From Candidatus Aenigmatarchaeota archaeon (GTDB lineage: Archaea; Aenigmatarchaeota; Aenigmatarchaeia; GW2011-AR5), in assembly GCA_016187335.1 (NCBI GenBank), contig JACPJW010000001.1, positions 68,547 to 132,546 of the forward strand: a stretch of 64,000 nt of DNA, in the 5' to 3' direction. The position numbers and the translations under genes were made by a program. Positions 39,054 through 47,618 of this stretch are shown piece after piece; positions within the stretch are counted from its first letter, which is position 1, and every line of letters begins with the position of its first letter. The notes under the pieces were generated by a model. It worked only from the letters and a program-made list of their open reading frames with translations, did not search any database and had not been told where the DNA came from.

Positions 39054-40079
39054 ATGATAATCAGTTTCCCGAAGAATGTCATGGTTGAAAAATCCGTGAA
39101 AGGGAAGGCAGCCGGGATGCTTTCACAGATGCGTCTGGGCGACAGCTGCGCTATTTTATGCGATCCCGACGTGCAGAAGATTATAGGCAATGACGTAAGA
39201 AAAGATCTCTCTTCTTCTTTCACCGCGGACATCATCAGCCCGGAATCGCTGGAAAAAAAACATCTGGAGAAGCTGGCGAAGCAACTGGGAGACTACGATT
39301 TCCTGATAGGCATGGGCGGCGGGCGCGCCATGGACATAACAAAATATTCTGCGCATCTCGCCGATACCGAGTGGGTCGCTTTCCCGACGATACTGAGCCA
39401 GGATGGCATCGTTTCATCCAACGCTGTGATCAGCGATGGCGGCCGCAAAACCTCGGTATGGTGCAAAGAACCCGCGGCGATCATTGCCGACATAAATACA
39501 ATAAAGCGCGCGCCTTACAGGTTCATAGCGGCGGGCGCGGGGGACCTTCTTTCCAATATTTCTGCCGTCGAGGATTGGCGCATTGCCGGCGAAGCGGGCA
39601 AGGAAAATTACAATCCGGTTACAGCCAGGCTGTCGCTTCTTGCTGCTGAAGCGGTGATGGAAAACCCTGAAAAAATCAGAAATAAGGACGCCGGGGGGCT
39701 GGAAATTCTGTTCTGGTCGCTGATGCTGTCGGGCTTCTCCAAGAACATGCACGGTTCGTCGCGGCCGACATCAGGCAGCGAGCATTATTTTGCGCATGCA
39801 TTGGAGCAGCTAGGCAGCAGGGCGCTGCACGGCGAGCAGGCTGCTTTGGGCGCATTAGTATCCGTATTCCTGCAGAAAGGCGACTGGCTGAAAATCAAGG
39901 CAGTGATGGAAAAACTGGGCCTGCCGGCAACGGCGAAGGATGCAGGCATGGAAAGAGACATGGTCATAGAAGCGCTGATGCTCGCGCCGAAAATCCGCGA
40001 CCGCTACACGGTTCTGGACAAGTATGATATCACGAGGAAGCAGGCTGAGAATATTTTGCAGAAGGTCGGGATAATCTGA
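39054..40079 (+). CDS. egsA: Glycerol-1-phosphate dehydrogenase
   Basis: This 341-residue NAD(P)-dependent enzyme of the iron/zinc alcohol dehydrogenase fold has DYDFLIGMGGGRAMDITKYSA, VAFPTILSQDG, and metal-ligand histidines in PTSGSEHYFAHALEQ and LHGEQAALGA. It makes sn-glycerol-1-phosphate, the archaeal lipid backbone. A GTGATTTGAG site precedes the ATG. The stop overlaps the next start (TGATG). Confidence 0.93.
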   Translation: MIISFPKNVMVEKSVKGKAAGMLSQMRLGDSCAILCDPDVQKIIGNDVRKDLSSSFTADIISPESLEKKHLEKLAKQLGDYDFLIGMGGGRAMDITKYSAHLADTEWVAFPTILSQDGIVSSNAVISDGGRKTSVWCKEPAAIIADINTIKRAPYRFIAAGAGDLLSNISAVEDWRIAGEAGKENYNPVTARLSLLAAEAVMENPEKIRNKDAGGLEILFWSLMLSGFSKNMHGSSRPTSGSEHYFAHALEQLGSRALHGEQAALGALVSVFLQKGDWLKIKAVMEKLGLPATAKDAGMERDMVIEALMLAPKIRDRYTVLDKYDITRKQAENILQKVGII

Positions 40080-40645
40080 TGGAAGAAAAACATCTTATTT
40101 TTATTTCCGCATTGCTTGCCGAGGTTTCTATGGCTTTCTATGTGATTCTCATATTCTCGTTTTTTGGCAACCTCGGCGGGATGGGCTTGCTTGAAAGCCT
40201 GCTGACAGGGTCTGTCCTTATGTTCATAATTCCCAACATTGCTGTTTACTATTTTTATAGGAGCATCGAACTGAGCAAAGTGAAAACCGAAGAAAGGTAC
40301 AAGTTTTATCTGACTGTAATTGCCTGTTATCTAGCTGCTTTTCTTGTATTCAATTATTTCAGCAACACTTTGCTGGCAAAGGTGGTGCTGTCGTATTTTC
40401 TGATATTCCTCATTTTATTTGTCATAAATTTCAGGTGGAGAATAAGCCTGCACGCCGCAGGTATAGGCGCAGCCTCGATGATTCTGTTTCTGAATAATTT
40501 CGTCATTCCTGCACTGATTTTCTTCGCACTAACGCCCTTTGTTTACTGGCTGAAAATGAGTCTTAGATCCCATGGAATTTACCAGATGCTTACAGGAAGC
40601 ATCGTTTCGTTTATCGTCAGCTATGCTGTTTTCGTGCTTCTTTAA
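40079..40645 (+). CDS. Membrane protein, possibly PAP2-like lipid phosphatase
   Basis: This 188-residue protein has about six membrane helices. A RISLHAAGIGAASMI segment and, near the end, LRSHGIYQMLTGSIVSF resemble the histidine motifs of PAP2-type lipid phosphatases, in degenerate form. It is translationally coupled to EgsA by a 1-nt overlap. A role in lipid metabolism is inferred from position and weak motifs only. Confidence 0.5.
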   Translation: MEEKHLIFISALLAEVSMAFYVILIFSFFGNLGGMGLLESLLTGSVLMFIIPNIAVYYFYRSIELSKVKTEERYKFYLTVIACYLAAFLVFNYFSNTLLAKVVLSYFLIFLILFVINFRWRISLHAAGIGAASMILFLNNFVIPALIFFALTPFVYWLKMSLRSHGIYQMLTGSIVSFIVSYAVFVLL

Positions 40646-40678
40646 AATAAATTTAGAATAAAGACAATTTTAATTCTC

Positions 40679-41461
40679 TTATTTCCCCAGCTTTCTTCTT
40701 CCTTCCTTTTTCACCGCCTGCACGAATTCTTCAAGAAGCTGGAGGGGGTTCTTTGTTCTTTCTGCAGCTGTTCCGATCTGGACCCAGTCAGCGCCTGCTT
40801 TGACAATCTCAGCAGCCTGCCTTGGCGTTCTTATGCCCCCTGCGACCAGGTAAGGAATATCTATTGCTCTTTTCACTGCTGAAACCATTTCCGTTGGCAC
40901 AGGTTCGTAAGCGGCGGAGCCGGCATCGGTGAATATTATCCTGTGCCCGCTGAACTGCGCTGCCAGCGCAAGCGCCGCAGCAATGTTCGGCTTGCTGCGC
41001 GGAACGAGGTTCGCGTCTCCGACCCATCCTACCGTGCCTCCGGGCTCGACAACTATGTAACCGATTGGCAGCGGCTCTATCTGCAGCTGTTTTATCAGGG
41101 GCGCTGCCAGCGTTTGCGCATGCGAAATCCAGTAGGGGTTCCTTGAGTTGAGCAGTGACATGAAATAAATGGCGTCCGCGAACGGCGTTATGGTGCCGAT
41201 ATTTCCGGGAAAAAGGACAACTGGCACGCTTACCTTTTCCTTTATCGACTTCGTCACGGTGTCAAGCAGTTTTCCCTGCGCGCCTATGCTCCCGCCCACG
41301 GCGATTATGTCAACGCCAGCCTCGTGCGCAGCCATTGCTGTATCTACAGCCCTCGAGGGATTGGGATAATCCACCGGGTCGATGATTATGGATATTATCC
41401 CCCCGTCCTTTTCTATCTTCTCAAGAATGTATTTCTCAACTTTTCCCGCCAAAATCGTCAC
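40679..41461 (-). CDS. Geranylgeranylglyceryl phosphate synthase
   Basis: This 260-residue TIM-barrel enzyme has IIDPVDYPNP, GVDIIAVGGSIGAQG, VVLFPGNIGTI, IVVEPGGTVGWVGDANLVPR, FTDAGSAA and YLVAGGIRTP. It joins geranylgeranyl diphosphate to glycerol-1-phosphate, the first ether bond of archaeal lipids. No ATG is available: either GTG (41461) or TTG (41452), the latter with a GGTGA 5 nt upstream. It overlaps the end of the upstream epimerase gene. Confidence 0.92.
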   Translation of the reverse strand: MTILAGKVEKYILEKIEKDGGIISIIIDPVDYPNPSRAVDTAMAAHEAGVDIIAVGGSIGAQGKLLDTVTKSIKEKVSVPVVLFPGNIGTITPFADAIYFMSLLNSRNPYWISHAQTLAAPLIKQLQIEPLPIGYIVVEPGGTVGWVGDANLVPRSKPNIAAALALAAQFSGHRIIFTDAGSAAYEPVPTEMVSAVKRAIDIPYLVAGGIRTPRQAAEIVKAGADWVQIGTAAERTKNPLQLLEEFVQAVKKEGRRKLGK

Positions 41462-42437
41462 CGTCCATCAGTCCTTTCTCTGCTATCTCAAAATCCGAAT
41501 AACCTTGTTTAGCCATTTGAAGGTATTTAATCGTTTCTTTCAAAGCCGTCCTTGTGTCGTATTTCGGTTCAAATCCGATAAGCTTTGCGTTGTTCATTGA
41601 AATCCTTCTGTTTCTCGTCAGGCGCTCAATGCTCGACCTCATCATCGTCAAGCTCGGCCTTTTGCCCCTGACCCTGCACCAGCCTTCGTAAACAGAAGCA
41701 GCAAATTTCATCGCAATAACCGGCACGTGCTTTCCCGTCATTTTTGTTTTCATTTCCTCGCACATCATTGTGTAGACCTCCTTGTACGCAGGAACGTCCT
41801 TTGTTGCAACGTGAAATATCCTGCCCGCCGCCCTGCTGTTTCCTTTCACGGAATTAAGCATGTCGGCGGCGTCCTTGATGTACGCGAGGTGAAATTTGTT
41901 CTCACCCGAGCCTATTATAGGGTATCTGTTTTTTGCCGCCTGGAATATCTTGTACCATATGTAATTTGGCCCTATTATCACAGGCGCCCTGACAATTGTG
42001 CAAGGGACGCCGGAACCTGTTACAAGTTTTTCCGCTTCTGCCTTGGATTTTTCGTATAGCGTTTTCGGATTGTACCCGCCGTCTTCTTCAGCAATTACGG
42101 CGTCGCCGAGGGCGCCGCACGATCCCATGAATACCAGATGCTTCGTCCTGTGCTTTATGCAAAGATCAACGACATTGCGCGTGCCCTCAACGTTTATTTC
42201 GTACATCTCCGGGTTTGACTCGTCCAGCTCGGCGGCAAGGTGGTATACGACATCGCAGGGGAACGCCTTTTCCAGGGCTTTTTTGTCGCGCACGTCGCCC
42301 GTGACAAAAAGCACCTTGTCTATGAGCTCGTCTTCCATCTTGCGCGAGAAAACAGTTATTTCATGCCTTTCTCTGAGCAGCCTTACAAGCAGGTGCTTTC
42401 CTAGAAACCCTGTTCCGCCCACTACCAGAATGCGCAT
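41436..42437 (-). CDS. NAD-dependent epimerase/dehydratase
   Basis: This 334-residue short-chain dehydrogenase of the extended type begins MRILVVGGTGFLGKHLLVRL (NAD-binding glycine motif). It has FMGSCGALGD and YEKSKAEAE (YxxxK active site). It probably acts on a nucleotide sugar or related substrate. The ATG at 42437 is preferred because the Rossmann motif begins there. It is followed by GGGPS with a 26-bp overlap. Confidence 0.8.
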   Translation of the reverse strand: MRILVVGGTGFLGKHLLVRLLRERHEITVFSRKMEDELIDKVLFVTGDVRDKKALEKAFPCDVVYHLAAELDESNPEMYEINVEGTRNVVDLCIKHRTKHLVFMGSCGALGDAVIAEEDGGYNPKTLYEKSKAEAEKLVTGSGVPCTIVRAPVIIGPNYIWYKIFQAAKNRYPIIGSGENKFHLAYIKDAADMLNSVKGNSRAAGRIFHVATKDVPAYKEVYTMMCEEMKTKMTGKHVPVIAMKFAASVYEGWCRVRGKRPSLTMMRSSIERLTRNRRISMNNAKLIGFEPKYDTRTALKETIKYLQMAKQGYSDFEIAEKGLMDGDDFGGKS

Positions 42438-42533
42438 ACCAAGAATAAAAACGCAATCAATAAAAAGAGAATCCGGTTTAAAAAGACTGTTTGTTGCCAA
42501 GACGGAGGCAGCGCCTGCGGAAGAACATATTAT

Positions 42534-43607
42534 TTATTCAACAACCACAGGCATCCTGTCCAGCATTTCCTTCAGCACGCTTGTCAGCTGGTCCAGCTTC
42601 CGCTCAACAGAATCCATCCTTCTTTCTATGGGCGTTGTATCAGGGACCTGTATGTAGCGAATCTTGTTGCTGATGTTCGCGGAGAACTGCTCGAATTCAT
42701 CTTTTGTGACAAGCTCCGGGACCTTCCTGTCGAGCGCCCTGGCGAATTCTTCCAGCCGCCGCGCAATTATCGGGGTTATTTCTGATTCAATCACCGCCGG
42801 CCTTTCCTTGTACAGGCCGCTCATTTTCATTTCAGCATCCTTCACTTTCTTCTCAAGCGAAGACCTGTAGGCGCTCTCGTCCTCCAGGAGCTTTCTGATT
42901 TCTTCCAGCTTCTTTGTCTCGTCTTCCAGGGTTTCCATCCTTCTTTCAATATCAATAAGGTTTCTGCCGCTGATTTCTTCTTCTATCTTGTCCAGCCTCT
43001 TGTGCACCGCCGCGACATCCGTGGCTTCCACCTTCCTCAGGCGCTCCTCAAGGTCCTTGTCAAACTGGTGCATCCTTTCTGTTGCCTTGTTGTCAAAATC
43101 CGTGAGCTTCTCGGTCCTGTTTTTGTCAAATTCGCCGGTTTTGCTGGAAATCTCCAGCTCTACGCGGTCCAGTTTCTTCCTCAGCTCGTCGGCCGTCTGC
43201 TGTATCCTGGAAAAGTCCTGGCTTGCCGCGGCCTGCAGCCTTTCCTCGAATTTTCCCAGCTCCTCCTTCACGTGCCTTTCAAGCTTGCCGAGCCTTTCCG
43301 GGCTTGAAGAAGCCTTCATGTATTCCACGTGCTTCTTCAGTTCGCTGACGTCTCCGGCAATTTTGGCCTTGTGCTCTTTCAGCTCGCTTATATGCGGCGA
43401 GTAGTCCGGAACTGATTCGACATGCGATTTGATTTCACGCAGCTCGTCCTTCATCTCCTCGACATCAGTTGCGATTTCATTCATCCTTTCCTTGACGTGC
43501 TCGGGCATCTCCGACGATTTTACCTCGCTTTCAAGCCTGTTCATCTCGCTCTTGACGTGCAGGGCTATCGCCTTTATTGCCTGCTCGATTTCCCGCTGGT
43601 TTGACAT
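42534..43607 (-). CDS. Long coiled-coil protein
   Basis: This 357-residue protein is almost entirely heptad coiled coil with no membrane segment or signal. It repeats patterns such as ELREIKSHVE, DVSELKKHVEYMK, LDRVELEISS. The C-terminal part contains EFARALDRKVPELVTKDEFEQF. It is followed on the same strand by no close gene; upstream is a second coiled-coil protein. A structural or scaffolding role is likely but unproven. Confidence 0.65.
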   Translation of the reverse strand: MSNQREIEQAIKAIALHVKSEMNRLESEVKSSEMPEHVKERMNEIATDVEEMKDELREIKSHVESVPDYSPHISELKEHKAKIAGDVSELKKHVEYMKASSSPERLGKLERHVKEELGKFEERLQAAASQDFSRIQQTADELRKKLDRVELEISSKTGEFDKNRTEKLTDFDNKATERMHQFDKDLEERLRKVEATDVAAVHKRLDKIEEEISGRNLIDIERRMETLEDETKKLEEIRKLLEDESAYRSSLEKKVKDAEMKMSGLYKERPAVIESEITPIIARRLEEFARALDRKVPELVTKDEFEQFSANISNKIRYIQVPDTTPIERRMDSVERKLDQLTSVLKEMLDRMPVVVE

Positions 43608-43738
43608 GTTTTTTCTCCTTTATCAAAGTTGAAACGATAGTTCGGTTTCTTTATCAGGATGGAATGCTTGGCTTGATTTTTTTCTTTTCTAAGTCGGGAG
43701 TTTATGTACCATTTTGCTTAAATTCCCTTCGTTCTTGG

Positions 43739-44428
43739 TTACTTATTTTTCAATATCATCTGGACTTCTTCCAGGATGCTTTTTTCTTCGTCGCGCGGCT
43801 TTGTTCTTTCAACCCGCGTCAGTACTTTCGGCGCTTTCTCAAGCCTTTCAATCCTTTCGTGCAGCTTGGATATTTCCTTTTCGTAGTGCTCTTTCAGCTC
43901 GCTTATTTTTTCTTCCCTGCCGTCGGCTGTTTCAGGGGCTTCTGTTTTTTCTTCGACGCCATGAGATTCCGTTTTTGCTTCCAGGATGCGCACCCTCTCT
44001 TCAATCCTGCTTGTTTCCGTATCCTGCGACAGCGAAAGCTGTTCCTCTATGCGGCTGAGGCGCTCGTTGATGTCGGGAGAAACAACAGCATGTATTGCCG
44101 CTTCCTCTGTTCCTGATATTCCTTCCCTCATCTTTGTGTTTTCCAGTTCTATCAGCAGCAGCAGGTCCTCAAGCTCCTGTATGCGCTCCTTCATGTCCCC
44201 GAGAGTTTCCATGCGGTCTTTTCCTTCAATAATAACCGGCTCTTCATCGCCTTTCTGCTCTGTTTGTTTTGCCCCGGAATGTTTCTGCTGCGGCTGTGCC
44301 GGTTTGGGCGGCTGGGCCTGCAGTTTTGTTTCTATAGAAGTAAGGCGTTTTTCCGTGGCGGAGTAAATGTTCCTGAGCGCGTCCTCAAGCCTTCTGATGC
44401 GCTTTTCCATTTCGTTGAGGTCGGGCAT
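43739..44428 (-). CDS. Coiled-coil protein
   Basis: This 229-residue protein starts MPDLNEMEKRIRRLEDALRN and has coiled-coil segments separated by a Pro/Gln/Lys-rich linker (residues 40-65). Motifs such as RLEDALRNIYSATEKRL, RIEERVRILEAKTE resemble the partner at 42534-43607. It lies 12 bp downstream of the archaeosortase gene and is probably co-transcribed. Confidence 0.6.
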   Translation of the reverse strand: MPDLNEMEKRIRRLEDALRNIYSATEKRLTSIETKLQAQPPKPAQPQQKHSGAKQTEQKGDEEPVIIEGKDRMETLGDMKERIQELEDLLLLIELENTKMREGISGTEEAAIHAVVSPDINERLSRIEEQLSLSQDTETSRIEERVRILEAKTESHGVEEKTEAPETADGREEKISELKEHYEKEISKLHERIERLEKAPKVLTRVERTKPRDEEKSILEEVQMILKNK

Positions 44429-44440
44429 ACTATTTATTTA

Positions 44441-45145
44441 TCAAAGGGGGTATTTTAAGTTTGGGAGATTGCTTCGCTTCATGCTTATCCTGAGCCACGC
44501 CAGCCAGAAAATAATAACAGCGGTTATCAGCCCCCAGCTCCACACCACGGCGTGAACCAGAGCAAAATTAGCGATATCAAAAGTGACGACGTACCAGAAA
44601 ATGAACCATATGCGGCCGATATTTACAAGATAAATAACCGGCGCAAGCAGCAAAAAGCCCTTTATTTTCGTGCGCAGCGGCAGCTCCGTGGCAAAAATGA
44701 GCGCGAACAAAGCAAGAACAGATTTCCATCCGACGCAGTCCCAGTTTATCAGCGCGCCCCAGCTGCCGTTCTTGACGGCAACGGAAATCACGTTCCCGTA
44801 GGCAGCGGGACTGAAGCCTGTTGCCGCAAGCAGTGAAAAGACAATATTGTACGTTGTATCTATGAGCAATCCTGATTGCCACCCTGTCAGAAGCAGAAAG
44901 TAAAGCGGTATAGCAAAAATATTGAACTTGGCAATAAAGCGGAATAGCGGGTAGTATTTATTCTTCCGGAATTCGTTAAAGACGGAACGGAAAGTTCTGC
45001 CCTTAATTCGAGATGCAATACTGACTTTACTTTTCTTGTTTCCAAAGAAGCCGCCTTTTCCTTCCGCCTTATTTCGCCTAAATCGGCGGCTTCGATTTTC
45101 ATTAACGATCCTTTTGATCAAACTTTTTGGAAAAGTTTGTTTCAT
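44441..45145 (-). CDS. Archaeosortase/exosortase family transpeptidase
   Basis: This 234-residue membrane protein has the catalytic Cys in NWDCVGWKS, an Arg in NIGRIWF and a His in ALVHAVVW, the archaeosortase triad. It removes C-terminal anchors and attaches proteins to lipid. About six helices follow a long basic N-terminal tail. The first ~15 residues are encoded by a dispersed repeat that also encodes the end of DUF460. No protein with an obvious C-terminal sorting signal was found in the window. Confidence 0.8.
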   Translation of the reverse strand: MKQTFPKSLIKRIVNENRSRRFRRNKAEGKGGFFGNKKSKVSIASRIKGRTFRSVFNEFRKNKYYPLFRFIAKFNIFAIPLYFLLLTGWQSGLLIDTTYNIVFSLLAATGFSPAAYGNVISVAVKNGSWGALINWDCVGWKSVLALFALIFATELPLRTKIKGFLLLAPVIYLVNIGRIWFIFWYVVTFDIANFALVHAVVWSWGLITAVIIFWLAWLRISMKRSNLPNLKYPL

Positions 45146-46154
45146 ATCTTTGCTTATAATCGCCCAGCCACGAGATAAAGTTTTTCTTTATCGCGCCGTC
45201 CACTGCGGCTTTTTCCGCGACCAGGAAGTCACCAACCTTTTTTACCGCAACAGAATCTTTTTCCAGGACAGGAACGTCAGCATCTTCCGTTTTTTCGGCA
45301 ATGATTGCTTTCGGCATTTTTTTTGCAACAGCAGCAACATCAGCCCTTTTATCAACGATTACAATCTTATCCCTCACGTCCGCGCCGGGCTCGTATTCAA
45401 CGAGGATGTAATAATCCTTTTCCAATCCGGCGGGCAGAGTTTCCTTCTTCATGACAGGCCTGCTTTTTGCTATAATGCCGGATATTTTCTTTCTCAGTTC
45501 CTCTTCGCGCTTCAGTTCGTAGCCGAGCTGCTTCATTTTCTGCTCCAGTTCTGCTATTTTCTTCCTAAGCTGGGCATTCTCCTTTTCATAGCGTTCTACC
45601 TGTTTTCTCAGCTCTAGAATTGACTTGGAATCAACAAGCCTTGAGACAATCCTTGTATCTTTCCTCTCTTCCGGCGCCAGCATTTTCAGCGCCTGCTCTA
45701 TGTTGCTTGCCTCGCCCTTTAACAGCAATTCTTTGACGTCGCCTTTCAGTTCCGCGAAGCCTTTCCTTTCAAGGATAGTGTCTATTTTTTCCAGAAATGA
45801 AGAGAAATGTTTTTTCGCTTCCAGAGCCGCAGCCAGAGCGTCCTGCTCGTGGTCGTTTGCAAAGGAAAATTTTCTGGTCAGCGTTTCTTTTTGTTCAACA
45901 GCCATGTTTTCTTTCGGCACATGAATTCTTGCGCCAAATGTCGCGGCTATTTTCTTCACGAAGTCCGGCGCGCTTTTCTTGTCCGTGGCGATGATGAGCG
46001 GGTCGCCTTTGCTCACAATATAGTCGCAGACCGCAGAGAACGAAAAGTCCTTTCTGCTGGCAACATCAGCAAGCGATGAATCTATGTCAAGCAGCGCGAC
46101 AGCCGTGGTCGTGCCGGGGTCTATGCCGACGATGAGCTTCCGGATGGGGATCAC
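45102..46154 (-). CDS. DUF460 family RNase H-fold protein
   Basis: This 350-residue protein starts VIPIRKLIVGIDPGTTTAVALLD (RNase H/RuvC-like first strand) and has LTRKFSFANDHEQDALAAAL with the acidic pair. A long coiled coil (about residues 185-220) and a C-terminal domain follow. The DUF460 family is archaeal and of unknown function. The GTG start is supported by TTTAAAGCC about 27 bp upstream. The last residues NFSKKFDQKDR are encoded by the dispersed repeat. Confidence 0.78.
   Translation of the reverse strand: MIPIRKLIVGIDPGTTTAVALLDIDSSLADVASRKDFSFSAVCDYIVSKGDPLIIATDKKSAPDFVKKIAATFGARIHVPKENMAVEQKETLTRKFSFANDHEQDALAAALEAKKHFSSFLEKIDTILERKGFAELKGDVKELLLKGEASNIEQALKMLAPEERKDTRIVSRLVDSKSILELRKQVERYEKENAQLRKKIAELEQKMKQLGYELKREEELRKKISGIIAKSRPVMKKETLPAGLEKDYYILVEYEPGADVRDKIVIVDKRADVAAVAKKMPKAIIAEKTEDADVPVLEKDSVAVKKVGDFLVAEKAAVDGAIKKNFISWLGDYKQRYETNFSKKFDQKDR
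45112..45141. repeat. Dispersed hairpin repeat, coding on both gene ends
   Basis: CCTTTTGATCAAACTTTT, TGG and AAAAGTTTG form the typical copy. It lies where the DUF460 and archaeosortase frames overlap by 44 nt, so it supplies coding sequence to both. Its reverse complement is nearly identical to the start of tRNA-Pro intron 1. Confidence 0.75.
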
Positions 46155-46213
46155 TGAATTAAATTGTCCTGAATGGCTTTAAAAAATTAAGCTGTTTAGT
46201 ACTGCTGATCAGT

Positions 46214-46594
46214 ATGGGAAGCCTTCAGAAGCTGGAAATGCGCCAAATAGCGCGGGGTTATACTAGAGATCCTGCAGGATTTATTAAGAGGATGCTCGAG
46301 AGCGGAAGGGCAACAACTGAGGATTCAGGCACTGTTATTGCAGGTCGGTTGGGTCTCTATATGCTGCCAGCGGGAACCGACCCCAATGAGATAATCTCAT
46401 GGCTTGGGCGCTACAAATCGTTATTCCAAGGAATAAATGCAAGGGGAAATATAAAGGGCCCTGTCATCTCTGGAGATTCTGGAGTGAAAGTTCAGATAGT
46501 CAGACCCGCTCGCGTCGAGAGAACACGATATACGTTCGATGTCGCAAGTGATGGTGACGGTTTGTATCACATTTCGAATCCTGCATCCGCTTGA
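46214..46594 (+). CDS. Hypothetical protein
   Basis: I do not recognise this 126-residue soluble protein. It has no Cys and no signal peptide; its C-terminal half is beta-rich (VKVQIVRPARVERTRYTFDVAS). It is flanked by minus-strand genes on both sides and stands alone on the plus strand. It could be a recent acquisition. Confidence 0.55.
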   Translation: MGSLQKLEMRQIARGYTRDPAGFIKRMLESGRATTEDSGTVIAGRLGLYMLPAGTDPNEIISWLGRYKSLFQGINARGNIKGPVISGDSGVKVQIVRPARVERTRYTFDVASDGDGLYHISNPASA

Positions 46595-46622
46595 AAACCT
46601 TCTCCTTATCTTTCTTCTTCGG

Positions 46623-47012
46623 TCACTTCGCCCCCTTAATCAGCACGTTCGCCCCGAACTTCCACACCAGAATCTCTCCGCCCTCAATGAGCTTGCCTTT
46701 TAATTCGTCGGGTATGGGCACCTCGCTCATATCGTAGGTTTCCAGATCCATCAGCTGAACGTTGTTCCCGGTTATGGCCACGACCTGCATGGACTTCTTC
46801 TCGACGATGGGAACGTCGACCTTCGCGCTGCCAGGCTTGACAATGATGCGCTTGATGCCGTCGAATATGCCTACCGCCGTCAATCTTGCTTTCGCCGAGC
46901 CGTGCTTGCCTGCCTTGCTTATCTGCACGTCCTCGACCCTGCACGGCGCTTCGTCGATGAGGATGAATCCGCCTTCCTTCAGGTCCTTTATCTCTGTAGA
47001 GCGCTTTTCCAT
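46623..47012 (-). CDS. Translation initiation factor aIF5A
   Basis: This 129-residue protein has SKAGKHGSAKARL, the loop with the lysine modified to (deoxy)hypusine, in an SH3-like N domain followed by an OB-fold. It helps translation of proline-rich stretches. The ATG at 47012 follows a GTGAT site; a GTG three codons upstream is less likely. Confidence 0.93.
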   Translation of the reverse strand: MEKRSTEIKDLKEGGFILIDEAPCRVEDVQISKAGKHGSAKARLTAVGIFDGIKRIIVKPGSAKVDVPIVEKKSMQVVAITGNNVQLMDLETYDMSEVPIPDELKGKLIEGGEILVWKFGANVLIKGAK

Positions 47013-47086
47013 ATCAATCACATATTAAGGAGAAAAAGTCATCTTCAGTTTTATTCCAGAATTAAGGATTATATACGGCATTTCAA

Positions 47087-47293
47087 TTACTCCAGCTTCC
47101 TGACAACAAACAGCACGTCGTTTTTCATCACAGTGCGGCGATTGGCGTGCTTTGAGATTTTGACGGCTTTCTCCGCTATTTCCAGGCCGAATTCTTCCAC
47201 GGCATCCCTCAATTCCTCAACGGCTTCCTTGGAAATGCGCCGCGCGCCCGCTTTTTTGGCGATGCGCTCAAAGGGATAAAGAGGAAGTGTCAT
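47087..47293 (-). CDS. Archaeal histone
   Basis: This 68-residue histone-fold protein has LPLYPFERIAKKAGARRISKEA at the start, a central helix and KHANRRTVMKNDVLF near the end, matching HMf-type histones. It forms dimers and DNA-wrapping filaments. It is a single-domain protein without tails. Confidence 0.93.
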   Translation of the reverse strand: MTLPLYPFERIAKKAGARRISKEAVEELRDAVEEFGLEIAEKAVKISKHANRRTVMKNDVLFVVRKLE

Positions 47294-47342
47294 GACAACA
47301 CTCTAAATTAATGGCAACGCAGGTATAAATTCGTGATCGGCA

Positions 47343-47603
47343 TCAGTCATCAAGCCAAGCAGTCGCGTTTATCATTAATCCGATTGCAGAAAAAACTGCT
47401 GCGTATGCCAAATCAGAAGGCACTGTGTCGGCGTTTCCTGACAGGTATCTGAAGACAGCTTTCCCTGCTAATACGGTAGCAGTCGAGTAGAAAGCAAAAG
47501 AGCCTGCATAAATAAATGGTTTTCTTTTTACATCTTTCCAACGCGAGGACGATATTTCCTTTAGGTGTTCTAATCTTCCCCTGAACTCTGCCATAATCCT
47601 CAT
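47343..47603 (-). CDS. Small membrane protein
   Basis: This 86-residue protein has two hydrophobic segments (FIYAGSFAFYSTATVLAGK and LAYAAVFSAIGLMINATAWL) after a basic N-terminal segment. It is not recognised. An in-frame ATG three codons downstream is an alternative start. It directly follows the flippase-like gene (15-bp gap) and may be co-transcribed. Confidence 0.5.
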   Translation of the reverse strand: MRIMAEFRGRLEHLKEISSSRWKDVKRKPFIYAGSFAFYSTATVLAGKAVFRYLSGNADTVPSDLAYAAVFSAIGLMINATAWLDD

Positions 47604-47618
47604 GACGCAGCAAAGTTT

